A stretch of 64,000 bases of DNA from Lantana camara (GCA_037501455.1 CM074856.1:53535001-53599000); one strand, 5' to 3'. Positions 24,256-35,948 are shown, numbered from the stretch's first letter. Numbers and translations: made by a program. The notes: generated by a model from the letters alone, not told the origin.

Positions 24256-25071
24256 GATCTCATATAAATACACAGACCCTTACTATTCACTTCATATATC
24301 ATATCTCCACCAAATCTAACTCAAAATCAGAAATCCATGGATCAAAATGAGCAAAAAAGGATGGAGAATACAATAATACACTTACATCTTGAATATGATG
24401 GAGTTTAATTAAGATTTGAGCTCAAAATCTCCTTCGGGTGAATAGTGACGGGAATGAAGGTTTTTCTCCAAGTTGCTGCAAATTTCTCTTCCTTCCCTTG
24501 TCTCGGTCAAAATAGAGAGAGTGTGGGGTGATATTGTTCTAATTTGGGTTAAGTGGGGCCAAGAATCAAATGAAAAGGTCGAAAATTGAGGGAGTTATGT
24601 GCAATTTAGTGAAATATAGTCATTTAGGCGCGAACAGCTTGTTTCGGTCAAATTTTGGAGTATCAAATGGGCTTAGAAAAATACAAGGCTTGTTCCATTG
24701 GCTCCAAATTATCAAAACAAGTCCAACGGAAATGGAACCTAAGGTGCCCTAAAAACGTTTTAGCCCCCCTTTAAGTTCTAAACGAATCAAACACCTCAAA
24801 AGCTCAACAAACAAACTCAAAAAAGTAAAATGAGCATATGCACACGTTGATAACACGTATGTCTCATGCATAGCAAGTAAGCACAAAAATCGGAATTGAA
24901 AACGAACAAGAACGGAGTGAATAACAACTAGGAGAGCATAAACGTTCAAATATGAATTCAAATAATTAAAAGAATACAATTAAACATTTAATAAACATAT
25001 AAATGTACAAATAAGGAATTTAATTGCTCAAATATGTCATACCTATATGGTTGAAAAGTCCGGGTGTCACA
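24256..25071 (-). mobile_element. Old gypsy LTR, family B, right part
   Basis: Continues LTR B after the gypsy A insertion. Blocks such as AAGATTTGAGCTCAAAATC (near 24411), GGGCTTAGAAAAAT and CCAAATTATCAAAACAAGTCCA match the 3' end of LTR A in order, at a divergent level. It ends TTGAAAAGTCCGGGTGTCACA, where LTR A ends in TGTTACA. No gypsy internal region follows, so B may be a solo or truncated LTR. Confidence 0.7.
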
Positions 25072-25723
25072 TGTACTTTCAAGACTATGCTTTTCGGTCT
25101 TAATTCTTTTTCCTCCCTTTTTAACCTCAATTATGGAGATATCGTTTCTCTTTTTTTTTTTTTTTTTATACTTTTTCATTTCTTCTTCATTCCGCAATCT
25201 TTAGGAATTTTAGATTTTCGTATGTCATCATGATCATCATTAAATCTTCACCCCTCAAAATTGTAGCGTTCGACCTATTATCCTTTTGAACATTATCCTC
25301 TTGTACCAAATCTCCATCATCTTCTTTATAATTGTAGTTTGATTCAAATTTCTTTTTACCTTCCATGCCTATGTTGGGTTCTACTTTTTCGATTGCATCA
25401 TCAGCTACCGCATACAATTTTCTATTGACGACTTCTACTCTTCGGTTGAGTGCAATAAGAAATCAAAACTTCCTTGATGCTTGTAAACTCAGTCTCCTAT
25501 AATATCTTGACTTGTGTTCTCCTTGAACCATTAAAAATGTTAATAATTTGACCATAAAATATATTAATTGAGATTTTAATGATTTGTTTATTTATGAAGT
25601 AAAAAAGCAATGTTTGATGATAATTATCTCTTCAATTGATTTTTGATATTGAAATATTGAGCATCCTATATACATTGTTGTTGACTCCTCAAATAATATT
25701 ATGAAACTATCATAAAAAAGAAA
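25072..25723. other. No recognisable gene
   Basis: About 650 bp of AT-rich DNA with a poly-T run near 25150. A 76-codon minus-strand frame at 25187-25417 has no motif I recognise and is probably chance. The last nine bases are the target duplication of the MITE. Confidence 0.55.
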
Positions 25724-25925
25724 GAGCAAAATGCATTTTTAGTCCCATACTAATAGGCCATTATCACTTTTGATCTCTAGGTTTTCAAAATTGGTTTTTT
25801 TAGTCCCATTGTAATTTTTTTTTATCACTTTGAGGACTCCCGTCAAATAATTGATGGAAGTCATTGTTCATCCATTAATTTTTTTATTTTTTATTTTTTT
25901 TGGCCCATATCCGTTAGTTTCTTAT

Positions 25926-26152
25926 ATTATATATTTATTATATATAATATATGTATTATATTTTATATAATATGTAATACACGTGTATATTATAAATTTT
26001 AATTTATAATATGCATTTTGTTATACGTATTTTAATATATATGCGTATTATATATTATATATTATACACTTATATTAATAATATATATTTTGTTATATGT
26101 TATATATAATAAAATATGTGTAATACATATATATAATATATGTATTTACGTG

Positions 26153-26204
<52 letters not shown>

Positions 26205-26499
26205 GTGTGTGTGTGTGTGATAAAATATAATATACATATATTATTGTAATACATATATTATATATAATATAAAATACACGTATATATATTATATATAATG
26301 CATATATATATGTGTTTATATTATAAAATATAGTATACGTGTGTATATATAATATAATATATAATATGTAACAATATGTATTGTTAATACATAGGTATAA
26401 TATATAATAATATATGTATTACAATAATATATGTACATGTGTATATATAATATATACACATATATTATACATAATATATAATATGTAACAATACATGTA
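25926..26499. repeat. AT/TA microsatellite-like loop of the MITE and virus insertion site
   Basis: Almost pure A/T with TA, ATAT and a short GT run (26206-26218); the longest uninterrupted TA run is about 26160-26200. The virus sequence begins at 26500. Endogenous pararetroviruses are known to lie often in AT-dinucleotide-rich DNA. Confidence 0.85.
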
Positions 26500-27231
26500 T
26501 TCAGAGAGGATCTTTTATTAAGGCGGAATTAGAAAAAATTAAAAATTAATTTAATTCAATAATGAGCCCATATCAAAATTATTATACTGTACATGGTGAT
26601 TTTACAAGATTAAATAAGCTAGAGATATGATTCTTAACCAGTCATGGTGGCAAGCCCTGAAAACGCCTAAATTATGGCAACAAAACGGGCGAAACCAGAC
26701 TTCGGTTTTAAATCTAATCTCAGCTTATTTTAATCTTAACCATCCCAGAAATAAAATTTTTTGATCTGGTACTTTTTTTTTTTTTTTTTTTTTTTTCCAC
26801 CATGAATATTGATCTTAATATCATGATATTATTCAACACAAAAAGAATTAGCCGGCCATATTAGGCGGCAGAAACAGATAAATAAACTTAAAGAACTGGA
26901 AAGTAAAATTACTTACTTATTAATTCTTGGCACCAGTTTTGCAGGATTGCAAAATTTTTCACTCAGAATGAAATGTTTACAAACTAGAAAACTTACAAAC
27001 TTGATAATTTTCGCTCTCCCTAATGCATTAGCGAACTGACCTATAAATACACAAAAATCTCGGATTTGAAATCCGGAACTAAAATCTAATCTAAACTATT
27101 TGCACTATTATGAATGTGCAAAGTATAACTTTATTAAAACCATGATTACTTTATTAAAACCACGACAAACAAAACAGCTGGCAATTATTTCCAGCAAATC
27201 GTATTTGATGGGTGGTTGGCATTTCATCCTT
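26500..27231 (-). promoter_or_regulatory. Left copy: intergenic and leader region
   Basis: Non-coding region downstream of the 449-codon ORF in the minus sense. It holds a TATA-like TATTTATA (minus strand, 27042-27049), the start of a long leader, a T run near 26768-26796, and AATAAA (minus strand, 26514-26519) close to the copy's end. The copy stops two bases before where the primer site would start, so the primer site itself is absent from this copy. Confidence 0.65.
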
Positions 27232-28581
27232 TCAGGGTCCCATCTTGTCCTTTCCTTTTCCTTCTTTATTCAAGTATTTTTGAATAACTTGGTCCAAATC
27301 TTCAAACATATCCTCATAAGGATTCTGAGCTTCACCAGCTGGACAATCATCATTGGATAAAGTATCCATAGAGGCACTGGATTGTGTATCAAAACTCAGA
27401 TTTTTCATTAAATCTTTCTTTACTTCCTTAAGATAGGAAGCCACTTTTTCTTCATCCGAAACTTGTCCTTTTTGAAAATATAATTTCTTTGAAATATATT
27501 CAAATGGACTAGGAGTTTTATTCTGTTCCTCCCGAATAATATATTCATGAATTTTTGTCTTGATATTATCAATGGTCTCTTGGCCTTCCATACTTCCTTC
27601 TTTATTAAGAGCCAGCATTTTCTTCCAGAACTTAGTATAAAAGGTTCTGAATAAACAGGGTATCATCTGTTGGGTTTCCCCCAACTCTGGTTCCCATTTC
27701 CAAATCCAAGGGATACCAAATTCAGTGAAGAAATGGAGAAAAGGCATTCCTTCAATCCATTTTCCATTACTCTGAGCATCAAGAATTTTGGGAGAAATTT
27801 CTACCCATTGAGAATATAATTCCTGAAAAATATTTGGCAAAATTTTTGTTGTAGGGCCAAAATTAAGCCACCATTGGTATAACCAATTTGGAATATCCAT
27901 GTTATAAACATTTGGACAGATTTTAAAAAACCATGAATGTTTATGAAGCTCATTCTGGTAAAGAAATGCTTTATTAAATGCTTCAATATAATCCCAATAA
28001 TTAAATTTGATTTTAACTTGGGAATTTTGGAGACTATATTCTCTTTCTCTGAGTGTACTTATTCCCCACTCTTCAGCAGATATTATCTGCTTGATAATCA
28101 CTTTACTAAAGCTATAAACTTTAGTTTGTTTTCCTGCAAAATAATGAGTGAATTCACAGGATCCTGTCACTTTGAGTATATTCTCAAAATGGGTTCGCTG
28201 TTTATATGAACCAGCAGTAAAAGATGCAGTATCCAAATATCTTTGCATGAGATGCCAGATATTATCTTTCCATCTCAAATCTTTATCTTCAAGGAGGAAT
28301 ATTACCTCTTTATGAGTATTTTGCTCATACGGTAATTCAGATGAATCGATTTCTTCATCTCCTACAATATTAGCATAGGTTGGAGCAGTTTGAGTATTAC
28401 CCTCCTGCTTAGCTTTATAAGCTAGAAATTCCTTGTATAAGGGATCATCCTTTGGTGTATTACTTGAGGATGATGAAATATTTGCAATATTCTCAGCTAT
28501 AAGCTTTTGATTGCCAAATTGGGCAATAGTTCTTCCACCTCTTCCTCTATTAGAGAAATTTCTGCCTCCTTGAGGTCTCAT
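27232..28581 (-). CDS. Left copy: 449-codon virus ORF of unknown function
   Basis: An intact frame from ATG at 28581. The N-terminus is glycine- and arginine-rich (RPQGGRNFSNRGRGGR), which hints at RNA binding; the middle is tryptophan-rich (WLYQWW, PWIWKWEPELG); the C-terminus is acidic then lysine-rich. I recognise no enzymatic motif. Its place, last before the promoter region, is where several caulimovirid genera encode an extra protein (transactivator, or the ORF4 of tungro bacilliform virus). I see no sequence basis to assign either. It matches the right copy (40771-42120) with only a few substitutions, for instance P/L, M/K and W/R. Confidence 0.8.
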   Translation of the reverse strand: MRPQGGRNFSNRGRGGRTIAQFGNQKLIAENIANISSSSSNTPKDDPLYKEFLAYKAKQEGNTQTAPTYANIVGDEEIDSSELPYEQNTHKEVIFLLEDKDLRWKDNIWHLMQRYLDTASFTAGSYKQRTHFENILKVTGSCEFTHYFAGKQTKVYSFSKVIIKQIISAEEWGISTLREREYSLQNSQVKIKFNYWDYIEAFNKAFLYQNELHKHSWFFKICPNVYNMDIPNWLYQWWLNFGPTTKILPNIFQELYSQWVEISPKILDAQSNGKWIEGMPFLHFFTEFGIPWIWKWEPELGETQQMIPCLFRTFYTKFWKKMLALNKEGSMEGQETIDNIKTKIHEYIIREEQNKTPSPFEYISKKLYFQKGQVSDEEKVASYLKEVKKDLMKNLSFDTQSSASMDTLSNDDCPAGEAQNPYEDMFEDLDQVIQKYLNKEGKGKDKMGP

Positions 28582-28599
28582 CCTGAAATATCAATAGGA

Positions 28600-28908
28600 T
28601 TAAGCTATTAGCTTTTGTAATTTATTTTTCACAGCTATAAGCTCTTTCTCGTCTTCATCAATATAATGATCCAGACCATGATCCATATTAAGATAAAAAC
28701 ATAAAGATTTAGTTTGCTCAATTTGAGCTTCTAAATATTTTTGCCAAGCTATAAGCTTAGGAATTAATAATCTATAACGCCAGACAATATCAAGTCCGGG
28801 TGGTTTAATATTAGTCCTAATATCATAGGGACCAATTAAAGGGGGATCGAATTCATATTTGAATTCTGTCCAATTCTTCACATTAATCTTCCTATTAGAA
28901 GATTCCAT
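28600..28908 (-). CDS. Left copy: small virus ORF S2, 102 codons
   Basis: ATG at 28908 (MESSNRKINVKN). The start was chosen because it is the first ATG conserved in both copies and follows the end of S1 by about 10 bases. The product is charged, with an ILE/LYS/GLU-rich C-terminal half that could be helical (EDEKELIAVKNKLQK). Its size recalls the P2 virion-associated proteins of badnaviruses, but its place after the polyprotein is different; function unknown. It is intact here and in the right copy (40444-40752). Confidence 0.65.
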   Translation of the reverse strand: MESSNRKINVKNWTEFKYEFDPPLIGPYDIRTNIKPPGLDIVWRYRLLIPKLIAWQKYLEAQIEQTKSLCFYLNMDHGLDHYIDEDEKELIAVKNKLQKLIA

Positions 28909-28918
28909 ACCTGCAAAA

Positions 28919-29212
28919 TTAAGCAATATAATAATTAATTTCTTTCAAAAGCCTTTCATGATTATCAATATTAATATTAGTATTCATACTAGCATAAGTA
29001 TAACTACTTTTCCTGGTGATATAATCCAGATTATTCCTTGGATCAAGAATTTCATGAATCCTATTATCCCAATAGATGACATTTTTCTCATGCTCTCTAG
29101 CAAGAAACACTAAATATTTCACATAATTGTGAAATTTCTTGGCTCTTTCCTAGTTGATATTTCTATCAAAATTGTGGGAAGATGATTCTGTCATTCTTCG
29201 AGGATTACACAT
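28919..29212 (-). pseudogene. Left copy: small virus ORF S1, broken by a stop
   Basis: ATG at 29212 overlaps the end of the polyprotein frame. An in-frame TAG at 29150-29152 (TGG in the right copy) truncates it after 20 codons. The frame then stays open to a natural-looking stop at 28919. The product is unrecognised; it contains YLVFLAREHEKN. The region 28910-29011 in this copy is missing from the right copy. Confidence 0.65.
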
Positions 29213-32200
29213 CCTATAAATATTCACGAGTTAAAAAATCAGGAAGACTATTGTCAGTTCCTTTTTTATAAATAATTTCAAAATCAAAAGGGGCTAATTG
29301 AGCCTGCTATCTAGCAAACATTTGCTTAGAAACTTCATGATCAAAATTTTTATTAAACATGTATTTGGCCGCTTGACAATCTGTCTTAATAATAAATTTC
29401 TGATTATATAAATCATCTTGAAATTTCAAAACACATTTAAGAATAGCTAAAATTTCTTTAGCTATAGTAGCATAATTTTTCTGACTATCTTTCCACTTCC
29501 CAGAGTGGAATCTAACAAGATATTCTTGTTGATTATGAGGAGATATCTGTTTAAAATTCCTCCATATCCTATCTCAGAGGCATCAGTCTCTATAATCTTA
29601 TCCCAATTGGGATTAGCAAGCATTAAACAAGGTAGATTTATAACTCTACTCATGATTTTTTTAATAGCCTGAGTATGATTCTCAGTCCAAGGTTTTAGAT
29701 TCTTCTTTAATCTATCATAAAGAATTGCTGTATCTTCAGCAAGATTTTTATAATAAGGAGAAATATAATTCAGACTCCCAAGAAACCTTTGGAGTTGAGT
29801 TTTATCAGTAATTTGATTGGGGAATTTTGAAGCAAATTCTATACTTCTATTAATAGGAATTATTTTTCCTTTTTCAATATTATGGCCTAAAAATCGTATT
29901 TTAGTCTGAAAAAGAAGCATTTTTGGTTTAGATATAACCAAACCATTTTGGATAACTATTTTCTTGAATATATCAAGATGTTTAAAATGACTTTGAATAT
30001 TTTTTGAAAATACTAAAATATCATCAATATAAACAATTATGAAATCACTATAAGGATTGAAAATATCATTCATAATATTTTGAAATTTTGAAGGGGCATT
30101 TTTCAACCCAAAAGGCATGACTTTCCACTCATATTGTCCAAAAGGAACATTAAAAGCGGTTTTATAAATATCATTATTATGAATTTGGATTTGCCAATAT
30201 CCTGATTTCAAATCAAATTTGGAAAATATTAAAGCATCATAAAGTCTATCCAATAAATCCTTTTTATTAGGGATCGGATATCTTATCCATTTAAGAGCAG
30301 TATTAAGAGGTTTGTAATTAATAACTAACCTCGGAACTCCTCTTTCTTGTTCAGCTTTTTTATTTACATAAAAAGCTGTACATGACCAAGGAGACTTAGA
30401 GGGTCTTATTAACCCTTTGGTTTGAAGAGATTCAATTTCTTTTTTACAAAGATATAAATAATCTTTATTCATTTGACAAGGTCTTGCCTTTGTAGGAATT
30501 TTCTTTTCATCAAATCCTTCCTCATAAGGAAGAGAAACAATATGTTTCTTTCTATCCCAAAAAGCATTGGGATGATCATTACATATTTGTAAAGAGAATT
30601 GATCATGAAGAAATTTAATTTTTTCTTGTAATTTGACATTTTTCAAAACATTATCAATATTATTGAAATCAATTTCTTGTTTAAGAAAATTAATATGCTT
30701 TTCTTTTCTTTCAATTAAAGAATCCTTTATTTGGTTTAAAACTCTAGTAAAGGGTTCAATAATGAATTGAAAAGATATTTCTTTTCCTTCAAAGGTTCCA
30801 ATAAAACCTTTCTCATCAATATTTTTTATAGGAAATATTTTCTTTAAAAAAGGTGTCCCAAGTATAACTTGGTTGGTAATATTTTTTACCAAAAGAAAAC
30901 TATTAGGAATGCAAACTTTATTTTTGCAAATATAAGCTTTAGGAAGTTTGTAATTAATTTTCATTTTCTGACCATTGGCAGCACTTATAGAATGAGTGGT
31001 TTTATGAAAATACCTGGTCGGAATAATGCCTTCCTGGATACAATTTAAATCTGCACCACTATCAACAAGAGCTATAAGATCTTGTTTATAATTTCCATCA
31101 ATTAAAAGAGAAATTTTTATAAACCATTTTTGGGATATAACCATTTCAAGAGTTGATAAAAAATTATCTTCTTCGGAAAAAGTAATTTGATTTTCCTCTT
31201 CTTCAGGAATATAAACCTGTTTTCTAAGGCTTATTTCCAATTTAAAAACTCTTTCTTCCAGATGTTTATTATCATTTTTCAAATCCTTTATCTCTTTTTT
31301 AAGATTTTGAATCTCCAGAGATAAATCAATTTTATTAGAAGGATGAATAGAAGTTTGTCTTTTTTTCAAAATTTTTTGAACTTCTGCCATAGTATATGGT
31401 TCAGAATTTCTTTGAAAACTTTGATTTTGTTCAAAATTATTAGAATTATTAATTTGATCAATGATTTTTGATCTCACATCAGGATCTTGAATTGTTTTTA
31501 AAATATCAATAATATTATCATTAGTGATAACATTTATTTCCTGGAATTGGGAAAGAATTTGATAAATAGTTCCTTCTTCCATATCTGAAGAATCAGCCTG
31601 ATTATCACAGGTTAAACCATTTTTGCATGGTTCACATTCTTCTGATTCAGAAGAATAATTTTCATTTTCTAAAACTTCTAAATCATCTGAATATAATGAT
31701 TTTTCAGTTTCAGAATCTGAATTTAAAAGAATTTTGCAAAGAGTGTCCTTAATATTATCATCTACCTCTAAGCTTCTAATTTTCTTTTTAGTCCAACATT
31801 GATTAGCATAATGGCCAATCTTACCACATTTTCGACAAATAATAGGAGGACTATTGGTCTTCCTTTTTTCTCTTCTCATCTCTCTCTTTTCCCTTCGTTT
31901 TCTATGTTTATGTTTAGAAAACTCAGGAGATTTATGAAATTTCTTTCTTTTATTATTCTTTTCTTTTTCAAGAGGAGGATTAGAAATCCCAAATTGATCA
32001 CAGAATTGACCTAATTGTCTTCTTTCATTGATATTATGCTTTTTAATTTGTTGGCTTAGCTCTATTTCATTGCATAGAGCTAGACCTTCCGTTTTACAAA
32101 TAGCTATAAGTTGTCCATAATTATAACTATCATAATTAATATTAACATCCCCTTGTCTCAGGGTTTTTCTAACCCTTTCTGCAAAAAGAGAGGGTAAGCC

Positions 32201-33508
32201 ATCAATAAACTTGGACTTCCAATGAGTACTATTAGACTCAGGAAGTTCCATAACTCTACTAAGGAAAGTATCCTTATACCATCTAAAAGATGTAAGAGTT
32301 TTACATCTGAAATTCTGGAGTAGAGTCCTGATATTATCACTATTTTCTGAAAATCTACCAGTAAAATGCTCAATGATATTAACAATCAAAGTATAAACAG
32401 CATCTTGGGTATCAATCCCATTTTCAGTTTTAATAGTATTTAAAACATCCTGCTTATTAGCATCAGTAAGATAATGATCCCACCAGCCTTTTAATTGACC
32501 AGTGAATCCAGCAATTATCATTTTGGCAATATCTTTATCTCTATTACCATTAGTCTTACAAATGGTGCTATACATAAGCATCCTATGAACAGTATTATAA
32601 ATTTGCCTTTCAGCAAATCCATCAATATTCCATTCATAGATATTTTTACCACTGTAAGAATTATTAAATAAATATTCATTTTCTTCAAGAAGAATATCTT
32701 GAGGAGTAGGTCTAGGATAATAATACATCCTTTGAGTAGGCTTATCAGCATACTTCGATAATTTATTAATTTCTTCCTTAACAGTGTTATGAAAACCTTC
32801 ATTATCAGACATATTGTCTTCAAATTCTTTATTAAGAGCACTAATTCTGAGCCCTTTGAATTTCTCATCAAGAATTTTTTCTAAATCAGTCATAGATTTT
32901 AATTTAAAATCCTTGACTTCAGGAGGAGGTTGAACACTAGGGATAATTCCACTAGATGATTCTTGAGATTTTTCCTTATTATCCTGAATTTTCAAATTAT
33001 TAATATCAGAAATAAGTTTTTCAACTCTTTTATTTAAAGAAGAAATATTTTCTCCTAAAACAATTAAATACATATTAGTAAAATTATGCTGTTGAACCAT
33101 ATTGTTCATATGCTGCAAAGTAATAGGCAGTGTATTATTTTCAAATAATTTTTGAAATGCATTATAAAATCTAATCTCATTACCTTTTTCTATAGAAAAA
33201 GAATAAGGAGGAGGAAAATTGGCTTTCAAAACTTCTCCACTATGAGTAAGTCTGTATTCCCTTTCAATGACAGAAATATGATTTTCAACATACTTGGTTA
33301 TAAACCAAGGGACAAAAGATATTTTTAAATTCTTTTCAGAATGATCTTTATAAAATTCTTCTTAAAATATTTTTCTATCTTCTTTAGAAAAGTTTTCATA
33401 AAGCCATTTTTTAAATGGTTCCCATTTAGGAAGATTAAAATCATTTTGAATTTGTTTTCTAGCCGGAGAACCCGGGCTAAAATCAATTTTGGGTTTATTA
33501 ATCATCAT
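29205..33508 (-). pseudogene. Left copy: capsid-protease-RT-RNase H polyprotein, broken
   Basis: Starts at ATG 33508 overlapping the movement-protein stop (ATGA). Lesions seen: TAA at 33362-33364 (CAA in the right copy), a one-base deletion near 29553 shifting the frame in RNase H, and the TAG shared with the right copy further on. Between 33361 and about 29553 the frame is open and contains the basic region, the CCHC knuckle (CRKCGKIGHYANQC), protease (VDSGAD), RT (FDLKSGYWQ, YIDDILVFS) and the RNase H start (TDASEIGYGG). It ends at 29205. Confidence 0.85.
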
Positions 33509-34563
33509 AAAGAAAAATTCATTTCTGAAGCAGTTATATCTGCATCTTTGACATTATAAATGCCTTTCACAATATTATCAGGTTGAATTTTCAATTCTTC
33601 AACCCTTTCAAAATCAGATTCTTCCACAGATTCTGTTTCTCTTATTTGAGAAGTAGAAGCTCTAGAAGGAGATTGAGTGAAATATATAGGGGAAATATGA
33701 TGGTGAGATTTAGATCTAGCATAAGATCTACTACTTCCACCTATAAGGTTTCTGGAGGGTTCAAAACTTATTTGAACATTTCCTTCAGAAGTTTGAAGAA
33801 TACTAGTTGGATTATAACTAGTATTAGGTTGAGCAGGGACAGCTTGCTCAATTATCCAATTTTCAGGGAAAGTTATTTCATCCCATTTAATAGATCTTCG
33901 AGTAGTAATCTCAGATCTACTAAAATTACTTTCTATAAGAATAGTTTCATCAGCTGGTTTATCAACCATCTTACATCTAGGATTTAAAGTTTGAAGAGGT
34001 TTGTAATAAATTCTATAACAAACACATATAACTTCAGATCCAGGAGCATAATTATAACCATGCGTTTTAATATTAAGAGTTAAAGCATCTAATATATTAA
34101 CATCAGATAAAGATAACTGCAAATTAGGATAAACATTAAAATAAACTGGACCATGGGCCAGACTGGATTGTATAATACCCATTAACGATTGTTTCCAAAT
34201 TAAATTTCTACCATCTCTAAGAGCAGCTATAAAACTCTCAGGTAAACCTTCTAAAGTTAAAGGTTTAAAAGCAACTTGAACTAATCCAATATGGATGAAT
34301 TTATAAATACCTCTATATTTATTGAGGTCTCTATTATTAAGCAATTTAATAATCATCTCATCTTTATTAAGGGAAATAGTCTCTTCCGTAGTTTTAACCA
34401 CATGCTTGAAACTTAATCTATCAAAAGTTCCAAATTTATAAATAACAGTAGGATCTATTTTAGGAATAGTCCATTTATTAAGAAGATCAAGATTTTGAGG
34501 GATATCATATTCCTCTTCGATACTGTTTTTAACAGTATCTCTGTTTCTAAACATATTTATCAT
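33505..34563 (-). CDS. Left copy: movement protein
   Basis: ATG at 34563, chosen because the longer open frame begins with a TTG; 352 codons. It resembles caulimovirid 30K-superfamily movement proteins, with the hydrophobic core VQVAFKPLTLEGLPESF and GPVYFNVYPNLQLSLSD, and a serine-rich variable C-terminus. These proteins form tubules at plasmodesmata. The stop overlaps the polyprotein start as ATGA. It is intact, differing from the right copy by at least one residue (E versus K near the C-terminus). No viral TATA lies upstream of it at the junction. Confidence 0.8.
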   Translation of the reverse strand: MINMFRNRDTVKNSIEEEYDIPQNLDLLNKWTIPKIDPTVIYKFGTFDRLSFKHVVKTTEETISLNKDEMIIKLLNNRDLNKYRGIYKFIHIGLVQVAFKPLTLEGLPESFIAALRDGRNLIWKQSLMGIIQSSLAHGPVYFNVYPNLQLSLSDVNILDALTLNIKTHGYNYAPGSEVICVCYRIYYKPLQTLNPRCKMVDKPADETILIESNFSRSEITTRRSIKWDEITFPENWIIEQAVPAQPNTSYNPTSILQTSEGNVQISFEPSRNLIGGSSRSYARSKSHHHISPIYFTQSPSRASTSQIRETESVEESDFERVEELKIQPDNIVKGIYNVKDADITASEMNFSL

Positions 34564-34597
34564 ATGCAAAATGGTTGTGTTGAAGAATACCAGAAAT

Positions 34598-34601
34598 TAA
34601 G
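34598..34601. other. Head-to-head junction of the two virus copies (TAAG microhomology)
   Basis: The left copy's 5' end and the right copy's redundant 3' end meet within TAAG, which is present at the corresponding place of both partner sequences (34852-34855 reversed, and 42625-42628). This suggests end joining by microhomology. Confidence 0.75.
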
Positions 34602-34821
34602 CTGAGATTAGATTTAAAACCGAAGTCTGGTTTCGCCCGTTTTGTTGCCATAATTTAGGCGTTTTCAGGGCTTGCCACCATGACTGGTTAAGAATCATAT
34701 CTCTAGCTTATTTAATCTTGTAAAATCACCATGTACAGTATAATAATTTTGATATGGGCTCATTATTGAATTAAATTAATTTTTAATTTTTTCTAATTCC
34801 GCCTTAATAAAAGATCCTCTC
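34601..34821 (+). repeat. Right copy: terminal redundancy, first copy
   Basis: 221 bp matching 42628-42848 by eye at a constant offset of 8027. It is the leader portion just before the primer site. It does not reach back to the TATA-like element, so it gives no promoter to the right copy's first gene. Confidence 0.85.
34806..34811 (+). promoter_or_regulatory. Possible poly(A) signal of the virus
   Basis: AATAAA about 15 bases before the primer site, repeated at 42833-42838. Caulimovirid poly(A) sites normally lie in the leader, so the role is plausible, not shown. Confidence 0.4.
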
Positions 34822-34826
34822 TGAAA

Positions 34827-34844
34827 TGGTATCAGAGCCATGGG
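34827..34844 (+). other. Virus Met-tRNA primer-binding site
   Basis: TGGTATCAGAGCCATGGG, complementary to the 3' end of plant initiator Met tRNA. It is taken as nucleotide 1 of the virus genome by convention. It is present only in the right copy. Confidence 0.92.
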
Positions 34845-34889
34845 TAGTGATCTTAATTTCTGGTATTCTTCAACACAACCATTTTGCAT

Positions 34890-35948
34890 ATGATAAATAT
34901 GTTTAGAAACAGAGATACTGTTAAAAACAGTATCGAAGAGGAATATGATATCCCTCAAAATCTTGATCTTCTTAATAAATGGACTATTCCTAAAATAGAT
35001 CCTACTGTTATTTATAAATTTGGAACTTTTGATAGATTAAGTTTCAAGCATGTGGTTAAAACTACGGAAGAGACTATTTCCCTTAATAAAGATGAGATGA
35101 TTATTAAATTGCTTAATAATAGAGACCTCAATAAATATAGAGGTATTTATAAATTCATCCATATTGGATTAGTTCAAGTTGCTTTTAAACCTTTAACTTT
35201 AGAAGGTTTACCTGAGAGTTTTATAGCTGCTCTTAGAGATGGTAGAAATTTAATTTGGAAACAATCGTTAATGGGTATTATACAATCCAGTCTGGCCCAT
35301 GGTCCAGTTTATTTTAATGTTTATCCTAATTTGCAGTTATCTTTATCTGATGTTAATATATTAGATGCTTTAACTCTTAATATTAAAACGCATGGTTATA
35401 ATTATGCTCCTGGATCTGAAGTTATATGTGTTTGTTATAGAATTTATTACAAACCTCTTCAAACTTTAAATCCTAGATGTAAGATGGTTGATAAACCAGC
35501 TGATGAAACTATTCTTATAGAAAGTAATTTTAGTAGATCTGAGATTACTACTCGAAGATCTATTAAATGGGATGAAATAACTTTCCCTGAAAATTGGATA
35601 ATTGAGCAAGCTGTCCCTGCTCAACCTAATACTAGTTATAATCCAACTAGTATTCTTCAAACTTCTGAAGGAAATGTTCAAATAAGTTTTGAACCCTCCA
35701 GAAACCTTATAGGTGGAAGTAGTAGATCTTATGCTAGATCTAAATCTCACCATCATATTTCCCCTATATATTTCACTCAATCTCCTTCTAGAGCTTCTAC
35801 TTCTCAAATAAGAGAAACAGAATCTGTGGAAGAATCTGATTTTGAAAGGGTTGAAAAATTAAAAATTCAACCTGATAATATTGTGAAAGGCATTTATAAT
35901 GTCAAAGATGCAGATATAACTGCTTCAGAAATGAATTTTTCTTTATGA
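34890..35948 (+). CDS. Right copy: movement protein
   Basis: ATG at 34890 (the open frame begins at a TTG at 34884), 352 codons, with the same 30K-type core as the left copy. It is intact and ends in TGA overlapping the next ATG (ATGA at 35945-35948), which favours coupled or leaky translation of the polyprotein. The start lies 46 bases after the primer site, where badnaviruses have their small first ORF. Confidence 0.82.
   Translation: MINMFRNRDTVKNSIEEEYDIPQNLDLLNKWTIPKIDPTVIYKFGTFDRLSFKHVVKTTEETISLNKDEMIIKLLNNRDLNKYRGIYKFIHIGLVQVAFKPLTLEGLPESFIAALRDGRNLIWKQSLMGIIQSSLAHGPVYFNVYPNLQLSLSDVNILDALTLNIKTHGYNYAPGSEVICVCYRIYYKPLQTLNPRCKMVDKPADETILIESNFSRSEITTRRSIKWDEITFPENWIIEQAVPAQPNTSYNPTSILQTSEGNVQISFEPSRNLIGGSSRSYARSKSHHHISPIYFTQSPSRASTSQIRETESVEESDFERVEKLKIQPDNIVKGIYNVKDADITASEMNFSL

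Noticed and set aside
25187..25417. Minus-strand 76-codon frame rich in acidic residues, considered as a host gene fragment
   Set aside because: No motif, no splice context, and the surrounding DNA is repeat. Nothing supports it beyond being open.
28910..29011. The 102-base segment present in the left virus copy but missing from the right, considered as a spliced intron
   Set aside because: The 3' side (TTTTGCAG) looks like an acceptor, but no GT donor exists for any placement of the gap. The ends are CAGG direct repeats, which fit a slippage or microhomology deletion.
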